NCBI GenBank assembly: GCA_021821705.1
Contig: JAKACE010000082.1
Location: 1-7,521 of the forward strand
DNA: 7,521 bases
DNA from: Actinomycetes bacterium
Lineage (GTDB): Bacteria; Actinomycetota; Acidimicrobiia; Acidimicrobiales; Palsa-688
Direction: 5' to 3'
Shown here: piece after piece, positions 1 to 5,536 of the stretch
Numbering within the stretch: position 1 is the stretch's first letter
Layout of the letters: every line of letters begins with the position of its first letter
Notes under the pieces: generated by a model
The model's database searches: none
Told to the model about the DNA's origin: nothing
Seen by the model: only the letters and a program-made list of their open reading frames with translations
Program-made: the position numbers and the translations under genes

Positions 1-406
1 GGTCATCGAGGAGGACGCCAGGTTCGGCATCGCCCAACTGCACCAGCTGCGCGGGCGGGTCGGCAGGGGCGGCGGCCGGTCGTGGTGCTACCTGCTCGGC
101 GAGGGAACGACCCCTGAGGGCCGGGAGCGGCTGACGGCGATGGAGCGCACGACGGACGGCTTCGAGCTGGCCGAGGTCGACCTGGAACTGAGGGGTGAGG
201 GCACGATCCTCGGCACCCGTCAAAAGGGCGTCAACGATCTCAAACTGGCTTCGCTTCGCCGCCACCGCAAGTACGTCGTGCTGGCACGCGAAGTGGCGAC
301 CGAGATCGTCGGCGCCGACCCCGACCTCTCGGCGCACCCGGGGCTGGCAGAGGAACTGAGGGCAATGGTCGACGATGAGGACCGTGAGTACCTTTTCAAG
401 AACTGA
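1..406 (+). CDS. recG: ATP-dependent DNA helicase RecG, C-terminal fragment
   Basis: This is the last 134 codons of RecG, cut by the left edge of the window; the reading frame begins at base 2. RecG is a superfamily 2 DNA helicase that remodels stalled replication forks and branch-migrates Holliday junctions. The fragment opens inside the second helicase domain with VIEEDARFGIAQLHQLRGRVGRG split across motif VI; QLHQLRGRVGRG is the hallmark, with its arginine-finger residues. It continues through the ELRGEG.ILGTRQ.G segment and the DLKLASL helix typical of the RecG carboxy end, and stops with TGA at 404-406. It is followed 66 nt later by rsmD, a common actinobacterial neighbour. Mfd shares motif VI, but the GTRQ.G..DLKLA tail favours RecG. 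Family call is secure; only the tail is visible. Confidence 0.93.
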   Translation, partial: VIEEDARFGIAQLHQLRGRVGRGGGRSWCYLLGEGTTPEGRERLTAMERTTDGFELAEVDLELRGEGTILGTRQKGVNDLKLASLRRHRKYVVLAREVATEIVGADPDLSAHPGLAEELRAMVDDEDREYLFKN

Positions 407-472
407 CATGCCGGGCGAAGGCTGCCGGGCAGGCTCCGTGCGTAAGCGCACCGGGTTGCAGGCGGCCGCACC

Positions 473-1039
473 GTGAGGGTCATTGCCGGTGACAAGGGCG
501 GCCGCAGGCTCGAGGCCCCGCCAGGCCTGGCCACCCGGCCGACGAGCGACCGGGTCCGCGAGGCGGCTTTCTCGATGTTGGAGAGCCACGGCCTGCTGCT
601 GGGGGCGACCGTCTGGGACCTGTTCGCCGGGAGCGGTGCCCTCGGGATAGAGGCGCTGTCGCGTGGCGCCGCCCGGGCCGTGTTCGTCGACAGCGCCAAG
701 CCGGCCACGGCGGTGGTGCGTGCCAACCTGGCCAAGCTCGGGTACGGCCCCGAGCGGGCCACTGTGGTGTGCGCCGAGGTGCTCAAGTGGGCGCACGGGC
801 TGGACGGGGGCCCACCGCCCGAGGGCGCTGGCCCGTCCTTGGTCCTGGCCGACCCGCCGTACGCGTGGCGGTCCTGGGCCGCCCTCGTGGAGGCCCTCAC
901 GCCCCTTGGCCCCGCCCTGCTGACGGAGACAGACGAGGAACCCGAGCTGCCCGATGGCTGGCAGGTGGTGAAGCTCAAGCGGTACGGCAGTACCCTCATT
1001 ACCTTGGCACGGCCGAACCACGAAAGGGGTGGCAGATGA
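473..1039 (+). CDS. rsmD: 16S rRNA (guanine(966)-N(2))-methyltransferase RsmD
   Basis: The 188-aa product matches RsmD, the cytoplasmic SAM-dependent enzyme that methylates N2 of G966 in 16S rRNA during 30S assembly. Visible landmarks are the amino-terminal MRVIAGDKGGRRLEAP segment with RPTSDRVREAAFSML (about residues 22-36), the Rossmann SAM loop DLFAGSGALG (49-58), an acidic end of strand 2 (FVDS, 71-74), the catalytic DPPY (127-130), and a closing KRYGSTLITL strand. Length is normal for the family. The GTG start is chosen because MRVIAG is the usual RsmD beginning and no in-frame ATG gives a better one; the ribosome site (GCAGGCGG region) is weak. The TGA stop overlaps the coaD ATG (ATGA), implying translational coupling. 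The rsmD-coaD pair is widely conserved. Confidence 0.95.
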   Translation: MRVIAGDKGGRRLEAPPGLATRPTSDRVREAAFSMLESHGLLLGATVWDLFAGSGALGIEALSRGAARAVFVDSAKPATAVVRANLAKLGYGPERATVVCAEVLKWAHGLDGGPPPEGAGPSLVLADPPYAWRSWAALVEALTPLGPALLTETDEEPELPDGWQVVKLKRYGSTLITLARPNHERGGR

Positions 1040-1527
1040 GGACAGCGCTCTTTCCGGGGTCCTTCGACCCGTTCCACAACGGGCACCTCGAGATCGTCGA
1101 GACGGCCAGCCGCCTGTTCCAGCGCATAATCATCGCCCCCGTGCGCAACCCCCAGAAGGCCTCGGCGCTGTTCTCGATCGACGAGCGCAGGTCGATGATC
1201 GCCGCCTCGGTCGCCCACCTCGCCAACGTGGAGGTCAGCGGGGTGGGGGGCCCGATGCTGGTGGTCGACCTGGCCGCTTCCGTCGGCGCCGATGTGATCG
1301 TGAAGGGCTTGCGGGTGGCGTCGGACGCCGAGTCCGAACTGCAGCAGGCGCAGGTCAACAAGGCCGTCTCCGGATTGGAGACGGTCTTCGTGCCCTGCTC
1401 GTCCGGTTACTCGTTCATCGCCTCCAGATGGTTGCGTGACCTGCTCAACTATGGAGGAGCGGGCCGGGTCGGGGCCATGGTCCCCGAGCCGGTCTTCGCC
1501 CTCGTGAAGGAGAAGTTCGCGCTATGA
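1036..1527 (+). CDS. coaD: Phosphopantetheine adenylyltransferase (CoaD)
   Basis: The 163-aa product belongs to the CoaD/PPAT family, which transfers AMP from ATP to 4'-phosphopantetheine to make dephospho-CoA, the penultimate step of CoA synthesis. It shows the nucleotidyltransferase start LFPGSFDPFHNGH with H14 and H17 of the HxGH motif, K41 in the NPQK segment, VIVKGLR (87-93; mycobacterial enzymes also have K rather than R here), and YSFIASR (125-131). Length is normal. Two ATP-site stretches are unusual: DAESE where the family normally has DFEYE (97-101), and IAS-R where it has ISSS (128-131). The ATG overlaps the rsmD stop, and its own TGA overlaps the next ATG. Position after rsmD supports CoaD, but altered kinetics or specificity cannot be excluded. 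Confidence 0.9.
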   Translation: MRTALFPGSFDPFHNGHLEIVETASRLFQRIIIAPVRNPQKASALFSIDERRSMIAASVAHLANVEVSGVGGPMLVVDLAASVGADVIVKGLRVASDAESELQQAQVNKAVSGLETVFVPCSSGYSFIASRWLRDLLNYGGAGRVGAMVPEPVFALVKEKFAL

Positions 1528-2162
1528 CCAACCCGGGCGTCCCTCCCTTCGGCGGCGGGGGGGCCCAGCCGAGCACCGACGTGCTGCTCCAGCGGGTGGT
1601 CGGGATCATCGGCGGTGCGAGGGCGCTGCCCCTGTCGTCGTCGGTCAAGCTGGACAACAAGGACGAGGTCCTGGACCTGCTCCAGGAGGCCATCGACCGC
1701 CTGCCCGACGAGCTGCGCCAGGCCCGCTGGATGCTGAAGGAGCGCGAGGAGTACCTGGCGACGACCCACCGCCAGGCCGAGGAACTGGTCGAGGCTGCCC
1801 GCTCGGAGGCTCAGCGCCTGGTGCAGCGCACCGAGATCATGAAGGAGGCTCAGCTCCAGGCTCGGCGCACCGTCGAGGCGGCCCGGGACGAGGCCAGGCA
1901 GCTCCGCCTGGAGGCCGAGGACTACGCAGACCAGAAGCTGGCCCAGTTCGAGATCGTGCTCGAGCGCACACTGCGCACGGTTGCTTCCGGCCGTCAGAAG
2001 CTCTCGGGTGGCCTGGCCCGCGACGGTGTTGCCACCGGGGGCCTCTTCGAGGGCACTCCCGGCGATGGGGCCGAGGCGGGTGTGGGCGGCGCTGCTCAGG
2101 CGGGCGGTGCCGGCCCCGGAGGTCGCGATGAGGGGGTCTTCGACCAGGACACCCTGGGCTGA
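1524..2162 (+). CDS. SepIVA/DivIVA-like coiled-coil cell-division protein
   Basis: The product is a 212-aa soluble protein without signal peptide or membrane segment. Residues 45-65 contain NKDEVLDLLQEAIDRLPDELRQAR, and roughly 60-160 form a long charged coiled coil rich in Ala, Glu and Arg with repeated AxxEA and EAQ patterns. A flexible Gly/Ala-rich stretch (about 161-200) leads to a short acidic end, VFDQDTLG. Together with the neighbours (coaD before, DUF177 after, rnc-mutM further on) this fits the SepIVA group, septum-associated DivIVA-like proteins of mycobacteria encoded beside DUF177-rnc-fpg. Homologues are often mislabelled as ATP synthase subunit b because of the helix composition. 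The ATG overlaps the coaD stop (ATGA), so it is probably translated by coupling. The division role is inferred from family and context. Confidence 0.7.
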   Translation: MTNPGVPPFGGGGAQPSTDVLLQRVVGIIGGARALPLSSSVKLDNKDEVLDLLQEAIDRLPDELRQARWMLKEREEYLATTHRQAEELVEAARSEAQRLVQRTEIMKEAQLQARRTVEAARDEARQLRLEAEDYADQKLAQFEIVLERTLRTVASGRQKLSGGLARDGVATGGLFEGTPGDGAEAGVGGAAQAGGAGPGGRDEGVFDQDTLG

Positions 2163-2199
2163 GCGCCGGCCGATCACGGCGACGGGGCGAGAGGCCAGA

Positions 2200-2772
2200 A
2201 TGGTCGGGGTGAGGACCGACCCCTTCGACGTGACCCTGGCCGACCTGCGCGTCCACCGCGGGTCGCGCCACGTGCTCAGGCGGGGTGAGCTGACCGAGGC
2301 CCTGGTGGCCGACGTCGACGCCCGCGTCCCGGCCGGGGCGCAAGCGGTGGCCGACGTCGAGCTGGACGCGTTCGGTGGCGGGGTGAGCGTGCACGGCACC
2401 GTTTCGTCCCCCTGGGAGGGGGAGTGCAGGCGCTGCCTGAGCAGCATCGACGGCGAGCTGGTGGCTGAGGTGCGCGAGGTGTTCCGCCGAGGTGGCAGCG
2501 AGGAGGAGGGCACGTACTCCATGGGCGACGAGCACCTCAACCTGCGCGAGATGGTGCTCGACGCCCTCTTTGCTGCCCTGCCCCTCCTGCCCCTCTGCCG
2601 TGAGGACTGCGCCGGGATCTGCCCTAGGTGCGGGGCCGACCGCAACCAAGGCGACTGCGGGTGCGAGGAGGTCGTCATCGACCCCCGCTGGTCGGGCCTG
2701 GAGATCCTGCGGGGTGAGGTCGTGAGCTCTCAGCGCCCCTGCGCCGGCGAGGGTACGGGCCAGGAGCCCTGA
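2200..2772 (+). CDS. DUF177 / YceD family protein (23S rRNA accumulation protein)
   Basis: The 190-aa product belongs to the DUF177 (YceD) family, whose E. coli member affects 23S rRNA accumulation and which is generally encoded directly before rpmF. The first half (DPFDVTLADLRVHRGSRHVL) resembles the family amino end. ECRRCLSSIDGEL (75-87) supplies a first CxxC, and the carboxy signature LPLLPLCREDCAGICPRCGADRN followed by GDCGC (133-155) supplies six more cysteines, a likely zinc site. DPRWSGLEIL closes the domain. The ATG at 2200 is the first start after the preceding stop, with GAGAGG a little upstream; GTG at 2209 would remove only three residues. The gene lies 37 nt after the coiled-coil gene and 172 nt before rpmF. 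Molecular activity is not established for actinobacterial members. Confidence 0.85.
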   Translation: MVGVRTDPFDVTLADLRVHRGSRHVLRRGELTEALVADVDARVPAGAQAVADVELDAFGGGVSVHGTVSSPWEGECRRCLSSIDGELVAEVREVFRRGGSEEEGTYSMGDEHLNLREMVLDALFAALPLLPLCREDCAGICPRCGADRNQGDCGCEEVVIDPRWSGLEILRGEVVSSQRPCAGEGTGQEP

Positions 2773-2803
2773 GCGTCCCGGGCTGCACGGGAGCTGGGCC
2801 GTC

Positions 2804-2840
2804 CCGGTCGGCCGTAAAGGCCGGCCGGTCCTCTTCGCCC
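2804..2840 (+). terminator. Terminator-like hairpin after the DUF177 gene
   Basis: Arms CCGGTCGGCC (2804-2813) and GGCCGGCCGG (2819-2828) form a 10-bp stem with a single G-U wobble around a GTAAA loop. A weakly pyrimidine-rich tail, TCCTCTTCGCCC, follows. It starts 31 nt after the DUF177 stop and about 115 nt before rpmF. The stem is very stable, but there is no true U-run, so it could be an imperfect intrinsic terminator, an RNA-stabilising hairpin, or an attenuator limiting read-through into rpmF-plsX. Confidence 0.5.
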
Positions 2841-2905
2841 CAGCGACGAGGTCTGCCCGGCGCGCTGGTCGGGCCGCTGGGTTAGGCTCCGCAGAGGTTT
2901 CGCCC

Positions 2906-2921
2906 TGACCGTGGGTGGTCA
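2906..2921. promoter_or_regulatory. Inverted repeat overlapping the rpmF promoter
   Basis: TGACC (2906-2910) and GGTCA (2917-2921) are perfect inverted halves separated by 6 nt. They lie 8 to 24 nt upstream of the predicted -10 hexamer, covering the -35 zone and spacer, where a repressor could block polymerase. The left half also forms part of the only -35-like sequence available (CTGACC, 19-nt spacer). No regulator can be named from this; a 5-bp half-site may arise by chance. Confidence 0.25.
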
Positions 2922-2929
2922 CGAGCGTG

Positions 2930-2945
2930 TAAGATCGCGTCTTCG
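2930..2945 (+). promoter_or_regulatory. Predicted -10 element of a leaderless rpmF promoter
   Basis: TAAGAT (2930-2935) matches the actinobacterial -10 pattern TAnnnT and lies 9 nt before the rpmF GTG. Transcription would therefore begin within about 3 nt of the start codon. No Shine-Dalgarno sequence is present in the interval. A second -10-like hexamer, TAGGCT, occurs at 2883-2888 and could give a longer leader. Confidence 0.55.
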
Positions 2946-3124
2946 TGGCCGTACCCAAGAAGAAGACCTCCAAGTCGAAGTCCCGCAGTCGCCGCGCCAG
3001 CGCCTGGAAGCTGACCATGCCGGCTCGCAGTGTCTGCCCGCAGTGCCGCCAGGCCAAGGTCCCCCATACCGTCTGCACCAATTGCGGTTGGTACAAGGGT
3101 CGCCAGGCTGTCGAAGTCGGTTGA
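2945..3124 (+). CDS. rpmF: Large ribosomal subunit protein bL32, zinc-binding (C+) form
   Basis: This 59-aa reading frame encodes bL32, a 50S subunit protein near the peptidyl-transferase region. It begins MAVPKKKTSKSKSRSRRA, the conserved basic amino end that enters the ribosome, and continues with WKLTMPARSVCPQC. Cysteines 31 and 34 pair with cysteines 44 and 47 (CTNCGWYKGRQAV) to give a complete four-cysteine zinc ribbon, so this is the zinc-requiring form rather than the cysteine-less paralogue that some actinobacteria express in zinc limitation. GTG at 2945 is chosen because MAVPKKK is the invariant start. There is no clear ribosome-binding site, and a -10 hexamer lies 9 nt upstream. Following plsX begins only a few nucleotides after the stop, the classical rpmF-plsX arrangement. 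Confidence 0.95.
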   Translation: MAVPKKKTSKSKSRSRRASAWKLTMPARSVCPQCRQAKVPHTVCTNCGWYKGRQAVEVG

Positions 3125-3128
3125 TCCG

Positions 3129-4178
3129 GTGGGCGCAGGCCGCGAAACGAGCGAGGTGGCCGGCGGGCTGCCCGTAGCGGTCGACGCCATGGGCGGGGAC
3201 AAGGCGCCGGGCGAGATCGTCGACGGCGCGTGCCAAGCGGCGCGCCAGCTGGGGATCCCGGTCCTGCTGGTGGGCGACGGCGACTACCTGGCCCGGTACG
3301 CTGACGAGCCCGGCGTCACTGTCCAGGCGGCCAGCGAGTTCGTGGGCATGGACGAGGACCCCGGTCGCGCCGTGCGGGTCAAGCGCGACTCGTCGCTGGT
3401 CCGCTGCGCCGAGGCGGTGCGCGAGGGCAGGGCCTGTGCCATGGTCAGCGCAGGCAACACCGGCGCGGCCATGGCCAGCGCCTTGTTGCGCATGGGCAGG
3501 TTGAGCGGCGTCGCCAGGCCCGCCATCGCCACGGTGATCCCCGTTCCCGGCTCGACCCCAACCGTGCTGCTGGACTCAGGGGCCAACGTCGACTGCACAC
3601 CGCAGATGCTGGTGCAGTTCGCCCAGATGGGCCAGGTCCTGGCGGCCGAGCGTTTCGGCATAGTCGAGCCTCGCGTCGGCCTGCTGTCCATAGGTGAGGA
3701 GCCGACCAAGGGCAACGCGCTTGTCAAGGAGGTCCACGCTCTGCTGGCAGAGGGGGCAGCCGGGCCTCAGGTGCGCTTCATCGGCAACGTCGAGGGACGC
3801 GATGTCATGACCGACCACGTGGACGTGGTGGTCACGGACGGCTTCACGGGCAACGTGGTCCTCAAGACCCTCGAGGGCGCTGTGAAGGCGGTAGTCGGTG
3901 GCGTGCTGGCGGCTTTGACGGTTGACGATGCGGTCAAGCAAGCAGCCAAGACGGTGCTGCCCGCTCTCTCACCCCTCGCCCACGACCTCGACCCGGACAC
4001 CTACGGCGGGGCCGTCCTGCTCGGGGTGAACGGGGTGTGCGTGATAAGCCACGGTTCGTCGGGTGCCCGGGCGGTCGTCAACGCCGTCAAGGTTGCCCAT
4101 CACGCCAGCGAGGAGCACCTCGTCCGGCGGGTGGAGGAGGTCATAGCCTCCACGCAGGTCGCACCAACCCGGATCTGA
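3129..4178 (+). CDS. plsX: Phosphate acyltransferase PlsX
   Basis: PlsX converts acyl-ACP and phosphate to acyl-phosphate, the acyl donor for PlsY in phosphatidic acid synthesis, acting peripherally at the membrane. The 349-aa product shows LPVAVDAMGGDKAPGEIV at the amino end, then SAGNTGA, RPAIATVIP, LLDSGANVDC, LLSIGEE with a following KGN, FIGNVEGRDV, DVVVTDGFTGNVVLKTLEG and GGAVLLGVNGVCVISHGSS, all characteristic and in order. The start is uncertain: GTG 3129 lies 4 nt after the rpmF stop and suggests coupling, while GTG 3156 would give MAGGLPVAVDAMGGD, closer to the usual family amino end. Neither has a strong ribosome site. It sits with rpmF and, one gap later, acpP, which supplies its acyl-ACP substrate; no fab genes intervene. 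A hydrophobic extension is not present. Confidence 0.95.
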   Translation: MGAGRETSEVAGGLPVAVDAMGGDKAPGEIVDGACQAARQLGIPVLLVGDGDYLARYADEPGVTVQAASEFVGMDEDPGRAVRVKRDSSLVRCAEAVREGRACAMVSAGNTGAAMASALLRMGRLSGVARPAIATVIPVPGSTPTVLLDSGANVDCTPQMLVQFAQMGQVLAAERFGIVEPRVGLLSIGEEPTKGNALVKEVHALLAEGAAGPQVRFIGNVEGRDVMTDHVDVVVTDGFTGNVVLKTLEGAVKAVVGGVLAALTVDDAVKQAAKTVLPALSPLAHDLDPDTYGGAVLLGVNGVCVISHGSSGARAVVNAVKVAHHASEEHLVRRVEEVIASTQVAPTRI

Positions 4179-4222
4179 GCTCAGGCCCGGCGTACAGGCA
4201 GGCGGCAGCGGCGACGGGGTAC

Positions 4223-4288
4223 CGCCACCGGGCTTCGGCGGCCGGCCCCGGCGCGCCTCGCCGGTGGCGCCCCGGGCGACGGATTTTT
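4223..4288 (+). terminator. Structured plsX-acpP gap: long inverted repeat followed by T5
   Basis: CGCCACCGG (4223-4231) and CCGGTGGCG (4261-4269) are perfect 9-bp inverted repeats flanking a 29-nt, nearly all G/C segment that can fold on itself (GCCG 4241-4244 with CGGC 4249-4252). A run of five T follows at 4284-4288, 14 nt beyond the stem; a small CGCC/GGCG hairpin (4268-4278) sits closer to it but competes with the large stem. This may end plsX transcripts before the acpP promoter. The stem-to-T distance is longer than in a standard intrinsic terminator. Confidence 0.35.
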
Positions 4289-4301
4289 CGCACATGGGTG
4301 G

Positions 4302-4315
4302 TAACTTGTGGGCCA
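4302..4315 (+). promoter_or_regulatory. Predicted -10 element of a leaderless acpP promoter
   Basis: TAACTT (4302-4307) lies exactly 7 nt before ATG 4315, so +1 would fall on or next to the A of the start codon. No Shine-Dalgarno sequence lies in the gap and no convincing -35 box is visible. The element supports ATG 4315 over the internal ATG 4348. Confidence 0.5.
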
Positions 4316-4611
4316 TGTCCTCGGATGCCGGTGTTCAGCGGGGTGGGATGAGCCGCCAGCAGGTGCTCGACATGGTGCGCGGCTCTCTGGCCGACATCCT
4401 CGAGGTCTCACCCGACAGCATCGCCGAGGGAGCCTCGTTCGGTGACCTGGGCGCCGACTCCCTCGCTCTCATCGAGCTGGTGGAGTCGATCGAAAAGGAC
4501 CTCAGTGGACGCTTCGACGGCTTCCGTATCGATGACGAGGACCTCGAAGACATGAAGACGGTGCGCGACGCGGTCGACTACGTGGTCGGCAAGCTCGGGA
4601 GCACTCCTTGA
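4315..4611 (+). CDS. acpP: Acyl carrier protein
   Basis: The 98-aa acidic product is an acyl carrier protein, the phosphopantetheinylated shuttle for fatty-acid intermediates. GDLGADSLALIEL contains the attachment serine S49 in the DSL motif. Helix 1 (QQVLDMVRGSLADILEV) and the carboxy helix (TVRDAVDYVVGKL) are typical. Two things are odd: an 11-residue leader (MSSDAGVQRGG) before the usual ACP start, and SGRFDGFRIDDEDLEDMKTV, about five residues longer than the helix 2-helix 3 region of E. coli ACP. ATG 4315 is preferred because a -10 hexamer lies 7 nt upstream; ATG 4348 (M12) is the alternative and gives a more standard length. plsX upstream uses acyl-ACP, which supports a primary-metabolism role; a specialised carrier role cannot be ruled out. 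Confidence 0.9.
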   Translation: MSSDAGVQRGGMSRQQVLDMVRGSLADILEVSPDSIAEGASFGDLGADSLALIELVESIEKDLSGRFDGFRIDDEDLEDMKTVRDAVDYVVGKLGSTP

Positions 4612-4618
4612 GGCTTCG

Positions 4619-5476
4619 GTGCTCCTAGACGGCCGGACCGCCGGCGGACCGCCGGGGGACGACCAGGCTGCGGGCCACCGTGCGAGGCTCCTCGAGCGGC
4701 TCGGCTGGCAGGTTTGCGACCAGGGGCTGTTCCTGCAGGCGCTGGCCCACCGGTCGTGGTGTGCCGAGCACCCCGGTCACGAGCCGAACGAGCGTCTGGA
4801 GTTCCTCGGCGACGCAGTGCTCGGCCTGATCGTCACGGACTACTTGTACCGTTCCTACCCGGAGCTGCCCGAGGGTGAGCTCGCCAAGGCCCGGGCGGCC
4901 GTGGTCAACTCGGTGTCGCTCGCAGGCACGGCGCGTGAGCTCGAGCTCGGCCGGAGCCTCCTGCTGGGAAAAGGGGAGGATTCCTCGGGTGGGCGCTCCA
5001 AGCCGTCGATCCTGGCGGACGCCATGGAGGCCCTGATCGGCGCCCTCTACCTCGACGCCGGGTACGCCACGACCGCCGGTATCGTCCTGGAGCTGCTGGG
5101 CGAGCGGCTGCTGGACGCGGCGCGCGGGCCGGGCGACGAGGACTACAAGACCCGTCTGCAGGAGCTGTGCGCCCAGACCTTCGACGAGCTCCCCACATAC
5201 CGGATAACCGACCGGGGCCCAGACCACGCCAAGGTCTTCGAGGCCGAAGTGGTCGTGGCGGGGATGGTGCGTGGCCGCGGGCAGGGCAGGTCCAAGAAGC
5301 AAGCCGAACAGGTCGCAGCCCGCGAGGCGTGGGCTGCCCTGAACGCCGACGAGATGCCCGGGGCCCGGGCGTGTGGACCTGCCGCCGACGCCGGGGGACC
5401 ACTGGGCGCCGTTCCAGAGGGTGGGGACCGGAGCGATGTCGGGGCTGTGGGCATGCCAGCCGGGGAGCAGCCCTGA
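4619..5476 (+). CDS. rnc: Ribonuclease III
   Basis: RNase III cleaves double-stranded RNA and processes the rRNA precursor. The 285-aa product has the catalytic signature NERLEFLGDAVLGL (57-70; acidic residues E58, E61, D65) and ILADAMEALIGALYLDAGY (131-149) with D134 and E137, matching the metal-binding Asp and Glu of the family. A double-stranded-RNA-binding domain follows from DYKTRLQEL (about 175) to KKQAEQVAAREAWAAL (226-241). Residues 242-285 are a low-complexity Gly/Ala/Pro tail beyond the usual end, making the protein about 50 residues longer than typical. The start codon GTG has a TGAGG at 4609-4613, five nt upstream, a fair ribosome site overlapping the acpP stop. It lies 7 nt after acpP and before mutM, the common rnc-mutM order. 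Confidence 0.96.
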   Translation: MLLDGRTAGGPPGDDQAAGHRARLLERLGWQVCDQGLFLQALAHRSWCAEHPGHEPNERLEFLGDAVLGLIVTDYLYRSYPELPEGELAKARAAVVNSVSLAGTARELELGRSLLLGKGEDSSGGRSKPSILADAMEALIGALYLDAGYATTAGIVLELLGERLLDAARGPGDEDYKTRLQELCAQTFDELPTYRITDRGPDHAKVFEAEVVVAGMVRGRGQGRSKKQAEQVAAREAWAALNADEMPGARACGPAADAGGPLGAVPEGGDRSDVGAVGMPAGEQP

Positions 5477-5486
5477 GGCCGACTGC

Positions 5487-5522
5487 CGGTGGGCCGTCGC
5501 CCAAGCGGGGTGGCGCCCACCG
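5487..5522. repeat. Inverted repeat in the rnc-mutM gap
   Basis: CGGTGGGC (5487-5494) and GCCCACCG (5515-5522) form a perfect 8-bp inverted repeat with a 20-nt loop, lying between the rnc stop and the mutM start. There is no T-run, so it does not look like an intrinsic terminator. It may influence processing or translation between the two cistrons, or be chance in G+C-rich DNA. Confidence 0.3.
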
Positions 5523-5536
5523 CCGGCCGGGCTGAC

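Noticed and set aside
438..451. GTGCG-TAAG-CGCAC hairpin between recG and rsmD
   Set aside because: The stem has only five pairs and no T-run, and the surrounding genes look co-transcribed; too weak to annotate.
220..1218. A 332-codon minus-strand frame
   Set aside because: It lies opposite the recG tail, rsmD and the start of coaD, whose motifs are clear; the antisense product has no recognisable features.
1449..3096. Two overlapping minus-strand frames of over 400 codons
   Set aside because: They lie opposite the coiled-coil, DUF177 and rpmF genes, overlap each other, and show no domain; the + strand explains the coding signal.
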